NCBI GenBank assembly: GCA_019359445.1
Contig: JAHHHJ010000020.1
Coordinates: 1-64,000 of the forward strand
Length of the DNA: 64,000 nucleotides
From: Kastovskya adunca ATA6-11-RM4
Lineage (GTDB): Bacteria; Cyanobacteriota; Cyanobacteriia; Cyanobacteriales; Coleofasciculaceae
Reading direction: 5' to 3'
Made by a program: the position numbers and the translations under genes. Shown in pieces: positions 8,006-17,496 of this stretch. The notes under the pieces are model-generated. The model ran no database searches, was not told the DNA's origin, and saw nothing but the letters and a program-made list of their open reading frames with translations. Positions within the stretch are counted from its first letter, which is position 1. The number at the start of each line of letters is the position of its first letter.

Positions 8006-11000
8006 TCAAAATTCTACCTCTTCCCGCTCATTTCCCTGAGAATTTTTGGTATCCAAACCTTTCGCTGCCCAACAAATTGTCTCAATGTGTTTAGCTAGAG
8101 TCGCCACAGTCGGAGCATCAAACAAGTGACGTACAGGCAACTCCACTTGGAAGGCATCACGTATACGGGAAGTTAGCTGAGTCGCTAACAGAGAATGTCC
8201 TCCCAATTCAAAGAAGTTATCGTGGATACCTATCTGCTGTTTCCCTAAAACTCTAGCCCAAATTCTTGCTAACTCCTCCTCGACAGTAGTCCGAGGTGCC
8301 ACATAATCTTCTTTCGGATCAAGACTAAGAGTATCTACCGCAGGTAAGGCACGGCGGTTTACTTTACCATTAGGTGTCAGCGGTAGAGAGTCTAGCACTA
8401 CATAAGCAGAAGGCACCATATACCCCGGCAACTTTTCTTTCAGGAATTGGCGCAGTCGGAGCGCGAAGTTTTGTGTCCCTGTTGTCGGTGCTTGCTCTTG
8501 GTTAGGAACAATATAAGCCACCAATTGTTTATCACCAGGTATGTCCTCCTGAACAATAACCACTGTCTGAAAAACTTGCGGATGTTGACTTAAAACGGCT
8601 TCAACCTCTCCCAACTCAATACGGAAGCCACGGATTTTTACCTGATTGTCAATACGACCCAAAAACTTAATATTGCCGTCTGGTTGATAGCAAGCTAAGT
8701 CACCTGTTTTATAAAGTCGTGTCTCTCGTTTGTTGTTAAAAGGATTAGGAATAAAGCGTTCAGCCGTTAACTCAGGACGGTTGAGGTAGCCCCGTGCCAA
8801 TCCATCACCACCAATGTACAACTCACCTGGAATACCAATGGGTACAGGCTGCATCTGCTCATCTAGTAGATAAATTTGTGTGTTTGTAATCGGGCGACCA
8901 ATGGGAATAGATGTTGCTGATTCTGGTACGTCCTGCACCCAATAAAAAGCAGAGAATGTTGTTCCTTCTGTAGGGCCATAAACATGAATTAATCGCTCTG
9001 GTGCTGCTTTTTTGATAACCTTCTTTACCCATCTAGGATCGACTGTTTCACCTCCAAACAGTAAATATTTCAATGAGTTGAAAGCTTGCGGCGTATCTCT
9101 GGCGATTTGTTGAAATAGAGCAGTAGTTAAGAACAGAATGCTAATGCATTTTTGACGCAATTGTAAGGCAAATTCTGGGGGTGAAAGGGTGACATCTCTG
9201 CTAATTCCAACAAGTTGAGCGCCGTGAAGGAGCGCTCCCCAAATCTCGAATGTTGCTGCATCGAAGGAAGTATTGGAGACTTGGGCTATTTTATCAGAAG
9301 AGCCTATATTTATATAATTTGTATTAAACAGGAGACGATTTACAGCTTTGTGAGCAACCGCAACTCCCTTAGGTTTTCCTGTAGAACCGGAGGTATAGCT
9401 TACATAAGCTAGATTGTCACCACTTAAGCTATTAATAGGATTTTTTCTGCTTTGTTGAGCAATAGTTTCCCAGTTTTTATCTAAGCAAATAACCAAATTT
9501 GAGAAGTCTTCAAACAGCTTAACTAGCTTCTTCTCTGTTAGCAATAATGTTATTTGAGCATCCTCAATCATGAAGTTGAGACGTTCCTGGGGATAGCTGG
9601 AGTCTAGAGGGACATAGGCTCCTCCTGCCTTAAGGATGCCCAACATCCCCACTATCATCTCTACAGAACGTTCTATACAAAGTCCGACTAATACTTCTGA
9701 ATTTACTCCTAGTTTTTGCAAGTAGTGCGCTAGTTGGTTGCTGCGGTTATTCAACTCGCGGTAGGTGAGTTGTTTGTCTTCAAAGATTACTGCTATTGCA
9801 TCAGGTGTCCGCTCTACTTGCGCTTCAAATAACTGATGGATGCACTGGTGGGGATAGTCAGCCTGAGTATCATTCCATTCCACTAATAATTGATGTTGTT
9901 CAGATGGGCTTAGGAGTGGTAAGTCTGCAATCCTTGCTTGTGGATTGGCAACAATGCCCTCTAGTAAGGTTTTAAAATGTCCTACCATGCGGGTAATGGT
10001 AGCGGCATCGAATAAATCTGTGTTGTATACCACCACACCTCTAATCCCGTCTGCGTAGTTCCATTGCTCTCCCCATAAGCTTCTGAAACCTTCTGATCCT
10101 TCCCACAGGTGAAACTCTAAGTCAAAGCGCGTTGTTTTAAAGTCAATAGTCATCGGGTTTAGTGTCAACCCTGGTAGTTCTAGTGCTTCCATTGGCGCAT
10201 TCTCAAAACCGAATACCACTTGGAACAGGGGATGGCGGCTCAAGGAGCGTTCCGGATGCAATTCTTCTACTAGCTTCTCAAAGGGCAAATCTTGGTGAGC
10301 GTAGGCTCCGAGTGTTACCTCTCGTACTCTACCTAGCAGTTCTTGGAAGGTTGGGTTACCAGATAAGTCGGTACGTAGCACTAAGGTATTGACAAAAAAA
10401 CCAATTAACCCTTCAATCTCACTGCGGTTACGGTTGGCAATGGGTGAACCGACGGCAATATCTTCTTGGTGGGTGTAGCGGTAGAGCAAGGTTTGGAAGG
10501 CTGTCAGCAGGGTCATAAACAGAGTGGCTCCTTCTTGCTGCGATCGCGTTTTTAGCGCCTTACTCAAACTTGGTGATAGCTCTAGAAATTGAGTGGTTCC
10601 CTGGTAATTCTGTACAGCAGGTTTTGGGCGATCGCTCGGTAAATTTAGGACAGAAATACTGTCTAACTGTTGCCGCCAGTAAGCCAGTTGTGTCTGTAGG
10701 GGCGACGCATGGGTTGTTCCTCCCTCTTGTAGCCACTCGCGTTGCCAGTGGGCAAAGTCGGCATATTGCAGAGGTAGTTCGGGTAAAGGTGGAGAGGTGT
10801 GGTGTGCCACGTCTTTATCAGCTAAGGCTGTGTAGATTGCCGTCAGTTCCCGAATTAACACCCCAATAGACCAATCGTCGCAAATGATATGGTGCAGGTT
10901 TAACAGCAATATGTATTCTGTCTCGTCCAGTTGCACGAGCAACAATTTCAGCAAGGGCCCAGTAGCGAGATTAAAAGGACGCTGAGATTCCTCGGTAACT

Positions 11001-11392
11001 AACTGCTTTGCTTGCAGTTCCCTTTGCTGAATTGGCAACTCCCGCAAGTCTATGACGGGCAGATCTACGGTGAAAGTGGGAGCGTTAGCGTCGCTTTCGG
11101 CAGGAATCGCCTGAACGAGTTGCCCCTCCACTATCCCAAATCGGGTGCGTAAAACTTCGTGGCGACGCACGATTTCGTTGAAGGTCTGCTCTAAGGCGGT
11201 CAAGTTAAGTGAACCCGTTAAGCGCAGTGCTGTGGGCACATTATAGAAAGTGTTGCCAGGTACTAACTGCTCAATAAACCAGAGTCGCTGTTGAGCAAAG
11301 GATGCCGGAAAGACAAAAATCTCTTCTTCCTGAGAGATATCGAGTCTTTCTTGAGCATCTGTTAGGGAATTGTTAGAACGCTCTGATGTCAT
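8006..11392 (-). CDS. Nonribosomal peptide synthetase: C-A(Ile/Val)-PCP
   Basis: A 1128-residue single module, probably the first gene of the locus. The condensation domain (about 25-480) starts with SFAQQRLWF. Its active-site motif reads HHIICDDWS, so the usual Gly after the Asp is Asp. The adenylation domain (about 490-1000) has YTSGSTGKPKG, YGPTEGTT and a final NGKVNRRAL. The carrier motif is GGHSLLATQ near 1073. The pocket residues read DAFFLGVTFK, which resembles Ile/Val-type codes. There is no N-terminal docking domain; the charged C-terminal tail (about 1100-1128) could dock to the TubC domain of the partner NRPS. An initiating module that begins with a C domain suggests an acyl starter or a missing upstream partner. 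The ATG at 11392 faces the transporter gene across 427 bp. Confidence 0.95.
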   Translation of the reverse strand: MTSERSNNSLTDAQERLDISQEEEIFVFPASFAQQRLWFIEQLVPGNTFYNVPTALRLTGSLNLTALEQTFNEIVRRHEVLRTRFGIVEGQLVQAIPAESDANAPTFTVDLPVIDLRELPIQQRELQAKQLVTEESQRPFNLATGPLLKLLLVQLDETEYILLLNLHHIICDDWSIGVLIRELTAIYTALADKDVAHHTSPPLPELPLQYADFAHWQREWLQEGGTTHASPLQTQLAYWRQQLDSISVLNLPSDRPKPAVQNYQGTTQFLELSPSLSKALKTRSQQEGATLFMTLLTAFQTLLYRYTHQEDIAVGSPIANRNRSEIEGLIGFFVNTLVLRTDLSGNPTFQELLGRVREVTLGAYAHQDLPFEKLVEELHPERSLSRHPLFQVVFGFENAPMEALELPGLTLNPMTIDFKTTRFDLEFHLWEGSEGFRSLWGEQWNYADGIRGVVVYNTDLFDAATITRMVGHFKTLLEGIVANPQARIADLPLLSPSEQHQLLVEWNDTQADYPHQCIHQLFEAQVERTPDAIAVIFEDKQLTYRELNNRSNQLAHYLQKLGVNSEVLVGLCIERSVEMIVGMLGILKAGGAYVPLDSSYPQERLNFMIEDAQITLLLTEKKLVKLFEDFSNLVICLDKNWETIAQQSRKNPINSLSGDNLAYVSYTSGSTGKPKGVAVAHKAVNRLLFNTNYINIGSSDKIAQVSNTSFDAATFEIWGALLHGAQLVGISRDVTLSPPEFALQLRQKCISILFLTTALFQQIARDTPQAFNSLKYLLFGGETVDPRWVKKVIKKAAPERLIHVYGPTEGTTFSAFYWVQDVPESATSIPIGRPITNTQIYLLDEQMQPVPIGIPGELYIGGDGLARGYLNRPELTAERFIPNPFNNKRETRLYKTGDLACYQPDGNIKFLGRIDNQVKIRGFRIELGEVEAVLSQHPQVFQTVVIVQEDIPGDKQLVAYIVPNQEQAPTTGTQNFALRLRQFLKEKLPGYMVPSAYVVLDSLPLTPNGKVNRRALPAVDTLSLDPKEDYVAPRTTVEEELARIWARVLGKQQIGIHDNFFELGGHSLLATQLTSRIRDAFQVELPVRHLFDAPTVATLAKHIETICWAAKGLDTKNSQGNEREEVEF

Positions 11393-11819
11393 TTATATTT
11401 AGTTCTCACTTCACAATGTTTTGGCAACACGACTGTACCGCCGATCGCGGCTCAAGTCATGGCTTCAGATGTTAAGCCCCCTCTTTGTTTGGGATTGAAA
11501 GACATTGAGGCGACTATCTTTTATCCATCATTGAAGATTTAAGGAGGGACTTCTACGTCTAAAGGTAGAAATTCTTTATATCCGAGATGTAAATTGATGA
11601 CGCCAGAGATTTCACAACGGTTGGAAATGGGGAGGAAAACAGCAGGCGATCGCTGATCCTACAATTGGCAGTCTTCTACCGTTGTGTAGTTGTCTGACTT
11701 CTAAGGAATGAATTATCTTACGCGGACAGCCTCCCAGGAAATACCGCCAGCTCTTTGTCCTTAAGTGAGTGGTAGTAGATAAAGCGCTGTGGGAACCGCT
11801 TCAGTAGTAAGAGAAATAA
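11393..11819. promoter_or_regulatory. Divergent intergenic region, NRPS locus versus ABC transporter
   Basis: 427 bp separate two divergent starts, so promoters for both the peptide synthetase genes and the transporter should lie here. I see two HIP1-type GCGATCG sites and AT-rich patches near 11570-11600 and 11700-11725. No operator palindrome, riboswitch or small gene can be supported. Confidence 0.5.
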
Positions 11820-13562
11820 ATGGATCGATTTAACCTGAATTTGTTCAAGCGGTTTTTGGCGATCGCTAAATCCTACTGGTTTGGGGATGAAAAATGGCGA
11901 GCTAGAGGGCTGCTGCTGCTCTTAGTCTTATTGTTGCTCGCTTACACAGGTCTGAGCGTCCTCCTCAACCATCAGCGAGGAGTATTAATCTCAGCCCTCT
12001 CAGCCAGAGATGAATCGAGATTTTGGCATACGGTATGGATCTTCGTTGGGGTGCTGGTCGTCTACGCCCCACTGCTAGCTGGTTACACCTACTTAGAAGA
12101 CCGCCTGGGTCTTTCCTGGAGACGCTGGCTAACCAACAGCTTTCTCGGAAAATACTTCAACAATCGAGCGTATTACAACCTAGTCTCACACCCTGAAATT
12201 GACAACCCCGACCAGCGGATTGCTGAAGATGTCAGAAGCTTTACCCAAGAGTCTCTGAAATTTTTGCTCCTTATTCTTAAGTCAGTTTTGACAGTGATTG
12301 CCTTTAGCAGCGTCCTTTGGGGAATCTCTCGGTCATTGGTGATTTTTCTAGTAGGTTATGCCCTAATTGGCACGCTGGTCACGACGCTGGTTTTTGGTCA
12401 ACCGCTGGTGCGGCTCAATTTTGAGCAACTCAAAAAAGAAGCAGACTTTCGCTTTAGCTTAATCCGCATCCGAGAAAACGCCGAATCCATCGCCTTTTAC
12501 CGAGGAGAAGAGCAGGAATCTCACCAGGTATTCAGCCGCTTTATGCAGGCGTTTGAGAATTTCAAGCGGCTGATCTTATGGGAACTAAATCTCAATGTTT
12601 TAACGAATGCTTATGAATTTATTCCTTTTGTAATCCCTGCCATTGTTGTTGCTCCCAGTGTGTTTTCTGGAGAGTTGGAAGTGGGGAAAGTCACCGAAGC
12701 ACAAGGCGCATTTGTCCGGGTCTTTTTCTCGTTAAATGTCGTCGTCGCTCGGTTTCAATCTCTGGCGAGCTTTGGAGCGGGGATTGACCGCCTGTACACC
12801 TTCGCTGAGTATTTAGAGCCGCCTCAAGCCACACCCACCGAGGAGCAAAAGGAAACTCCCACAATCGAGACAGTCGAAGAGAAACACTTAGCCTTCCAAC
12901 ACCTGACATTGCAAACCCCCAACTATCAGAGAACCTTGCTGAAGGACTTGTCCCTGGAGTTACCAACCCAGAAAGGGATGCTGATTACCGGGCCAAGTGG
13001 CTGTGGGAAGAGTTCGCTGCTGCGGGCGATCGCGGGATTGTGGAATTCCGGTACGGGAACGATTGCGCGACCCGCCCTAGACGAAATCCTGTTTTTGCCC
13101 CAGCGCCCTTACATGGTGTTAGGGACGTTACGCGACCAACTCCTCTATCCCAATACCCAAGCGGAGGTGACAGAGGAGGAACTGAAGCAAGTTCTCAAAC
13201 AGGTAAATCTTTCTGATTTGGATGAACGCTTTGGGGGTTTTGAGGTGGAAAAAGACTGGGGATCAGTGCTTTCTCTGGGGGAGCAGCAGCGTGTCACCTT
13301 TGCTCGCCTCCTCCTCAACAAACCTGCCTACGCTATTTTAGATGAGGCGACAAGCGCTTTAGATATCAACAACGAAGCGGGTCTATATGGGCATCTCAAG
13401 GAAACAGAAACAACCTTTATCAGCGTTGGTCATCGCCCTACCCTGACGGACTATCACCAATTGGTTTTGGAACTCTCAGAAGACCAAAAATGGCACCTCA
13501 AGCAACTGGAAAGCTTAGAGATCAAGATCAACGATGTTGAAAGCCTACCTACGTTCGGCTAA
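11820..13562 (+). CDS. ABC transporter, fused permease and ATPase (SbmA/BacA-YddA type)
   Basis: A 580-residue half-transporter. The N-terminal half has about five or six membrane helices (about 33-50, 70-92, 155-190, 260-285), with a YLEDRLGLSWRRW segment typical of the ABC_membrane_2/SbmA group. The ATPase follows: Walker A GPSGCGKSS near 395, signature LSLGEQQRV near 485, and Walker B AYAILDEATSALD. LSLGE instead of LSGGE is characteristic of the ABCD/YddA branch. It should act as a homodimer in the cytoplasmic membrane. The family moves peptides, vitamin B12 or acyl compounds. Its divergent position beside two NRPS genes makes peptide export plausible but unproven. Confidence 0.9.
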   Translation: MDRFNLNLFKRFLAIAKSYWFGDEKWRARGLLLLLVLLLLAYTGLSVLLNHQRGVLISALSARDESRFWHTVWIFVGVLVVYAPLLAGYTYLEDRLGLSWRRWLTNSFLGKYFNNRAYYNLVSHPEIDNPDQRIAEDVRSFTQESLKFLLLILKSVLTVIAFSSVLWGISRSLVIFLVGYALIGTLVTTLVFGQPLVRLNFEQLKKEADFRFSLIRIRENAESIAFYRGEEQESHQVFSRFMQAFENFKRLILWELNLNVLTNAYEFIPFVIPAIVVAPSVFSGELEVGKVTEAQGAFVRVFFSLNVVVARFQSLASFGAGIDRLYTFAEYLEPPQATPTEEQKETPTIETVEEKHLAFQHLTLQTPNYQRTLLKDLSLELPTQKGMLITGPSGCGKSSLLRAIAGLWNSGTGTIARPALDEILFLPQRPYMVLGTLRDQLLYPNTQAEVTEEELKQVLKQVNLSDLDERFGGFEVEKDWGSVLSLGEQQRVTFARLLLNKPAYAILDEATSALDINNEAGLYGHLKETETTFISVGHRPTLTDYHQLVLELSEDQKWHLKQLESLEIKINDVESLPTFG

Positions 13563-13747
13563 ACGCTAACGCCAGAGTCTCACGTCAAAGCTTTTAGAGG
13601 TGGGATGAAAGCAAGGCGTTTAGTTAAGGGTCTGAAAGTCCCGTGAAAAAGATGTTTCAGCTTTCTTAAAAGGCTGGATAAAAAGTAGTGATGCGCCCCT
13701 GGTACGATTTACGGTGGAATAGCAGCGCGATCGCTGAAGCCAAGTTG

Positions 13748-14914
13748 TCAAAGTTTGGCTTGGATTTTGTCGAAAATAGCGCCGTCATCAAAGAATTTCC
13801 TCTGAATTTCATCCCATCCCCCTAAATCTTTGGCGGTGAAGAGGGTTTTTACTGGGGGAAATTGCTTTTCTACTTCTTTCTCAACTGTTGCATCAACAGG
13901 ACGGAACCCCACTTTGGCAAATTCGCGTTGCGCTTCTGGGGTATAGAGAAATTGCACGAAGGCTTCAGCGACTTCGCGGGTGCCGTGTTTATCGACGTTT
14001 TTATCGACAACTGCAACCGGATTATCGATGGAGATATTGACATCCGGCACCACGTAGGGAAGTTTTTGCCCTTTTTGTGACGCCAAAATCATTTCATTTT
14101 CGTAGTTGATTAAGGCATCGCCCTGACCTTGTTTAAAAAAGACATCGGTGGCTTCGCGGGCATCTCTGGGCAGTATGGGGACGTTTTTGTAAACGCGGGT
14201 AGTTAATTCCTCAGCTTTTGCCTCATCTTTGCCTGTTTCCGTCATCGCACCCCACAAAGCGAGGAAGTTCCAACGGGCACCGCCAGAGGTTTTGGGGTTA
14301 GCGGTAATTACCTTTACGCCATCTTTGGCTAAGTCTGCCCAAGTTTTGATGTTTTTGGGATTTCCCTCACGGGTAACAATTGCCGCAACCGATCGAGTCA
14401 CAATCCCCTCATTGGGGGCTTCTTTTTCCCAACCGGGTTCGATTAACCCTGCCTCTTCAATTTTCTTGGTATCGAGGGGAAGCGCTAGCGCCACAACATC
14501 GGCTTCGAGTCCGTCAATTACGGCGCGAGTTTGAGAACCCGATCCGCCGTAACTTTGGCTAAAGCTTACGGTTTGGTTGTGTTCGGCTTGCCATTTTTCA
14601 ACAAATTTGGGAATAATCTGGTCGTGAGCGGCTTTTGTGACCGCAAAGGAGACTAAGGTTAGCTCTACATTGGATTTACGGGCTGTTGGGTTGTTCGCAT
14701 TCCCCGGTGATGCTGTGTTGGTTTCGGTGGGAGAGCAAGCAGCGATCGCTACAATCAAACTGACTCCGACAAAAAATAAGGACGCGAAACCTTGCAAAGA
14801 ATGAGCGTTTAACCGATACCCTCTAAAGAGCGATCGCCAAACTTTAACCACATCGCTCACAACGCGCACAGTCGAGTTCCTCCCCGCTTTGGAAAGGCGT
14901 TGCCACTTGCTCAT
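13748..14914 (-). CDS. sbpA: Sulfate ABC transporter substrate-binding protein
   Basis: A 388-residue periplasmic binding protein of the SbpA/CysP family. A long N-terminal leader ends in a hydrophobic segment (about 44-59) and the lipobox-like IAAC, so it is probably a lipoprotein or is cleaved there. Family motifs follow: LVSFAVTKAAH, QSYGGSGSQTRAV and the DVVALALPLD strand, then NPKTSGGARWN, which binds the anion. Sulfate is delivered to the CysTWA permease, whose genes are not next to it here. The leader before the hydrophobic part (about 43 residues) is long, so the true start may lie downstream; no other candidate has a clear ribosome binding site. Confidence 0.92.
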   Translation of the reverse strand: MSKWQRLSKAGRNSTVRVVSDVVKVWRSLFRGYRLNAHSLQGFASLFFVGVSLIVAIAACSPTETNTASPGNANNPTARKSNVELTLVSFAVTKAAHDQIIPKFVEKWQAEHNQTVSFSQSYGGSGSQTRAVIDGLEADVVALALPLDTKKIEEAGLIEPGWEKEAPNEGIVTRSVAAIVTREGNPKNIKTWADLAKDGVKVITANPKTSGGARWNFLALWGAMTETGKDEAKAEELTTRVYKNVPILPRDAREATDVFFKQGQGDALINYENEMILASQKGQKLPYVVPDVNISIDNPVAVVDKNVDKHGTREVAEAFVQFLYTPEAQREFAKVGFRPVDATVEKEVEKQFPPVKTLFTAKDLGGWDEIQRKFFDDGAIFDKIQAKL

Positions 14915-15331
14915 GTAAAACTTCCTTTTAATCTACGGTAATCTGATCGGGTTACCGGGTTTTAAGATGGTTACAATACTGGCACCTTTTTTTAGATTTG
15001 GGAAGTACTTTGCTCAATCAAATCTTCATAAACCCGCTCGACTTACTGGGGATTATCAGAGAGACGGCTATGAGAGTCGGTGAGTCCTGATGAGGAGAAG
15101 GGTGAAGTATGTTATTGCTTCTCCCCATCACCTCATCCCCCCGCTCCTCCAGTTCCTGAGTGCTAACCTGCTTTATTAGGGACGTTGCACAATTTCGGGC
15201 GGGATGGTTGATTAAGCCTGTTTCTTCAGGACATGTTTGTAGGGGTACAAGCCTTGCTCTCTTTTGACAAAATCATCCTCCGGGAAGTGCAATACCTTAT
15301 TAGGTAGGGGTTTATAGGGCTGAAAAACTGC
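14915..15331. promoter_or_regulatory. Divergent gap between sbpA and the ABC-F gene
   Basis: 417 bp hold the promoters for both flanking genes. A partial inverted pair GGAGAAG/CTTCTCC lies near 15095-15127. I see no sulfur-regulator site I can name, no coding sequence and no RNA gene. Confidence 0.4.
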
Positions 15332-17257
15332 ATGAGTATCTTCACGCTGCAATCGGTTGAAAAAGACTTTGGGATTAAAGAAATTCTCAAAGATGCCAGC
15401 TTTAGTCTGGATATCACAGATAAGGTCGGTTTAATTGGCACCAATGGTTCTGGCAAATCCACACTGCTGAAAATGATTGCTGGAATCGAGCCAATTGACG
15501 GGGGTCAACTCTTAGTCAATTCTGGCGTGAGAGTTGTTTACTTACCGCAGCAACCTGATATGGACGAGGAAAACACCGTTCTGGAGCAGGTTTTTGCCGC
15601 TAGTAATGAGCAGATGGCGTTGGTGCGGGAATATGAAGAGCTTTCCCACAAACTGGCTCACAATCCAGAAGATAGCCAACTGATGGCGCGTTTTTCTGCT
15701 GTAACCCAAGGGATGGAGACAACAGGCGCTTGGGAACTAGAAACTAATGCCAAGATTATCCTCACGAAGCTAGGAATTGAAGACTTTGAGGCGCGTATTG
15801 GCGATTTATCAGGCGGCTATCGTAAGCGCATCGCCTTAGCCGCCGCCTTGCTTTCCGAGCCGGATGTGTTGCTGATGGATGAACCAACAAACCATCTTGA
15901 TGCGATGTCAGTGGAGTGGTTACAGAGTTACCTAAACGGTTATCGCGGCGCAATTTTGCTGATTACGCACGATCGCTACTTTTTAGATCGTGTCACCAAT
16001 CGCATCATTGAAATCGACCGAGGCGATCTTTACACCTACTCTGGCAACTATTCTTACTACCTAGAAAAAAAAGCTCTAGCAGAAGAATCCGCCGCCAGTA
16101 GTCAACGCAAACATCAAGGCGTATTGCGTCGCGAGTTGGAATGGCTAAAACGAGGGCCAAAAGCTCGCAGTACCAAGCAAAAAGCCCGCATCGATCGCAT
16201 CGGTGAGATGCAGGACAAAGAGTTTAAACAAGCTCAAGGTAAGGTAGATATTTCTACTCCCGGTCGTCGGATTGGGAAGAAAGTGATTGAACTGACAAAT
16301 ATCTCCAAAGCTTACAACGAGCGCACTTTAATCAAAGACTTTACCTACAAATTTAGTGCAAGCGATCGCATCGGTATTATTGGCGGTAACGGTGCAGGCA
16401 AAACTACCTTAGTTGATATCATCACCGGACGCATCGAGCCAGATTCTGGTAGCGTTGAGATCGGTACAACCATCCACATCGGCTATTTCGATCAGCATTC
16501 TGACGAACTACTAGAAGCCCTCAACGATTCGCAGCGCGTTATCGATTATCTCAAAGAAGTTGGAGAACTCGTTAAAACCGCCGATGGTACCGTTATTACT
16601 GCCTCTCAAATGTTAGAGCGTTTCCTCTTTCCAGGAAATCAGCAGTATGCACCGATAAATAAACTCTCAGGGGGTGAAAAACGCCGCCTATTTCTCCTGC
16701 GGGTGCTGATGAGTGCGCCGAATGTCTTGATTCTCGACGAACCAACAAACGATCTGGACGTGCAAACTCTGGCAGTACTAGAAGAATATCTCGAAGAATT
16801 TAACGGCTGTGTCATTGCCGTTTCTCACGACCGATACTTCTTAGATCGCACTGTAGGTACAATCTTTGCCCTAGAACCAGGGGGCAATTTGCGTCAGTAT
16901 CCGGGCAATTATTCCGTCTATCTTGACTACAAAGAAGCTGAAGAAACCGAAGCCGCTCAACAAAGCGCTATTCAGGAAAAAGCCGAACTCCCCACATCAG
17001 AAAAATCAGCAAAACAATCATCAAATCAAGGTAAATCGCGCCGAATTTCTAACCGGGAGCTGAAGGAATTTGAACAATTAGAGAAAAAAATTGCCCAGCT
17101 AGAAGCTGAAAAAGCCGAGGCAGAAAAAGCCTTATATAATGCTGCTCCTGGTAAAGTTACCCAAGTCCAGGAACTTTACACGCAGTTAGAAACTTTAGCT
17201 CAGGCAATTGAGACAGCAACTGAACGCTGGATGGAATTAGCCGAGATGGAGTCTTAA
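15332..17257 (+). CDS. uup: ABC-F ATPase, Uup-type
   Basis: A 641-residue soluble protein with two ABC ATPase domains and no membrane segment. Domain 1 has GTNGSGKST (about 36-44), LSGGYRKRI and LLMDEPTNHLD. Domain 2 has GGNGAGKTT (about 346-354), LSGGEKRRL and LILDEPTNDLD. Between them lies the family linker with basic residues (RRELEWLKRGPKAR). The C-terminal 70 residues form a charged coiled coil, the feature that separates Uup from the shorter EttA. ABC-F proteins of this branch bind ribosomes or branched DNA and affect precise transposon excision. All ATPase motifs are intact. Confidence 0.93.
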   Translation: MSIFTLQSVEKDFGIKEILKDASFSLDITDKVGLIGTNGSGKSTLLKMIAGIEPIDGGQLLVNSGVRVVYLPQQPDMDEENTVLEQVFAASNEQMALVREYEELSHKLAHNPEDSQLMARFSAVTQGMETTGAWELETNAKIILTKLGIEDFEARIGDLSGGYRKRIALAAALLSEPDVLLMDEPTNHLDAMSVEWLQSYLNGYRGAILLITHDRYFLDRVTNRIIEIDRGDLYTYSGNYSYYLEKKALAEESAASSQRKHQGVLRRELEWLKRGPKARSTKQKARIDRIGEMQDKEFKQAQGKVDISTPGRRIGKKVIELTNISKAYNERTLIKDFTYKFSASDRIGIIGGNGAGKTTLVDIITGRIEPDSGSVEIGTTIHIGYFDQHSDELLEALNDSQRVIDYLKEVGELVKTADGTVITASQMLERFLFPGNQQYAPINKLSGGEKRRLFLLRVLMSAPNVLILDEPTNDLDVQTLAVLEEYLEEFNGCVIAVSHDRYFLDRTVGTIFALEPGGNLRQYPGNYSVYLDYKEAEETEAAQQSAIQEKAELPTSEKSAKQSSNQGKSRRISNRELKEFEQLEKKIAQLEAEKAEAEKALYNAAPGKVTQVQELYTQLETLAQAIETATERWMELAEMES

Positions 17258-17496
17258 GGCTGAAGTCGGAGGAATCTTGCACGTCACCACACCCGATAAA
17301 TGCTGCGATTTCTCATAAAGTCCCGTAGGTTCAACCTGGATTAGTTAGTTTCCCCTCATTGGTTCATAACGGTCGCGATCGCCATATTGGATAATAAACT
17401 CATCAACAGTTAGGAGGTGTAGTTTTGATTAAACCATTGTGATTTTCACTCATGCCCCCAGTTCAGCCTAATTAAAGCATTCCGACGAGCAATAAT

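Noticed and set aside
8006-11392. Terminal reductase or thioesterase at the end of either NRPS
   Set aside because: Both proteins stop shortly after the carrier domain; no GxSxG or NADPH-binding region follows.
13559-13623. CTAAACGC...GCGTTTAG inverted pair after the ABC transporter
   Set aside because: The arms are 8 bp and about 50 bp apart without a T-run, too weak for a terminator call.
17258-17496. TPP riboswitch before the TenA_E gene
   Set aside because: Neither here nor upstream of the second TenA (62973-63100) could I find the CUGAGA-type core of the THI element.
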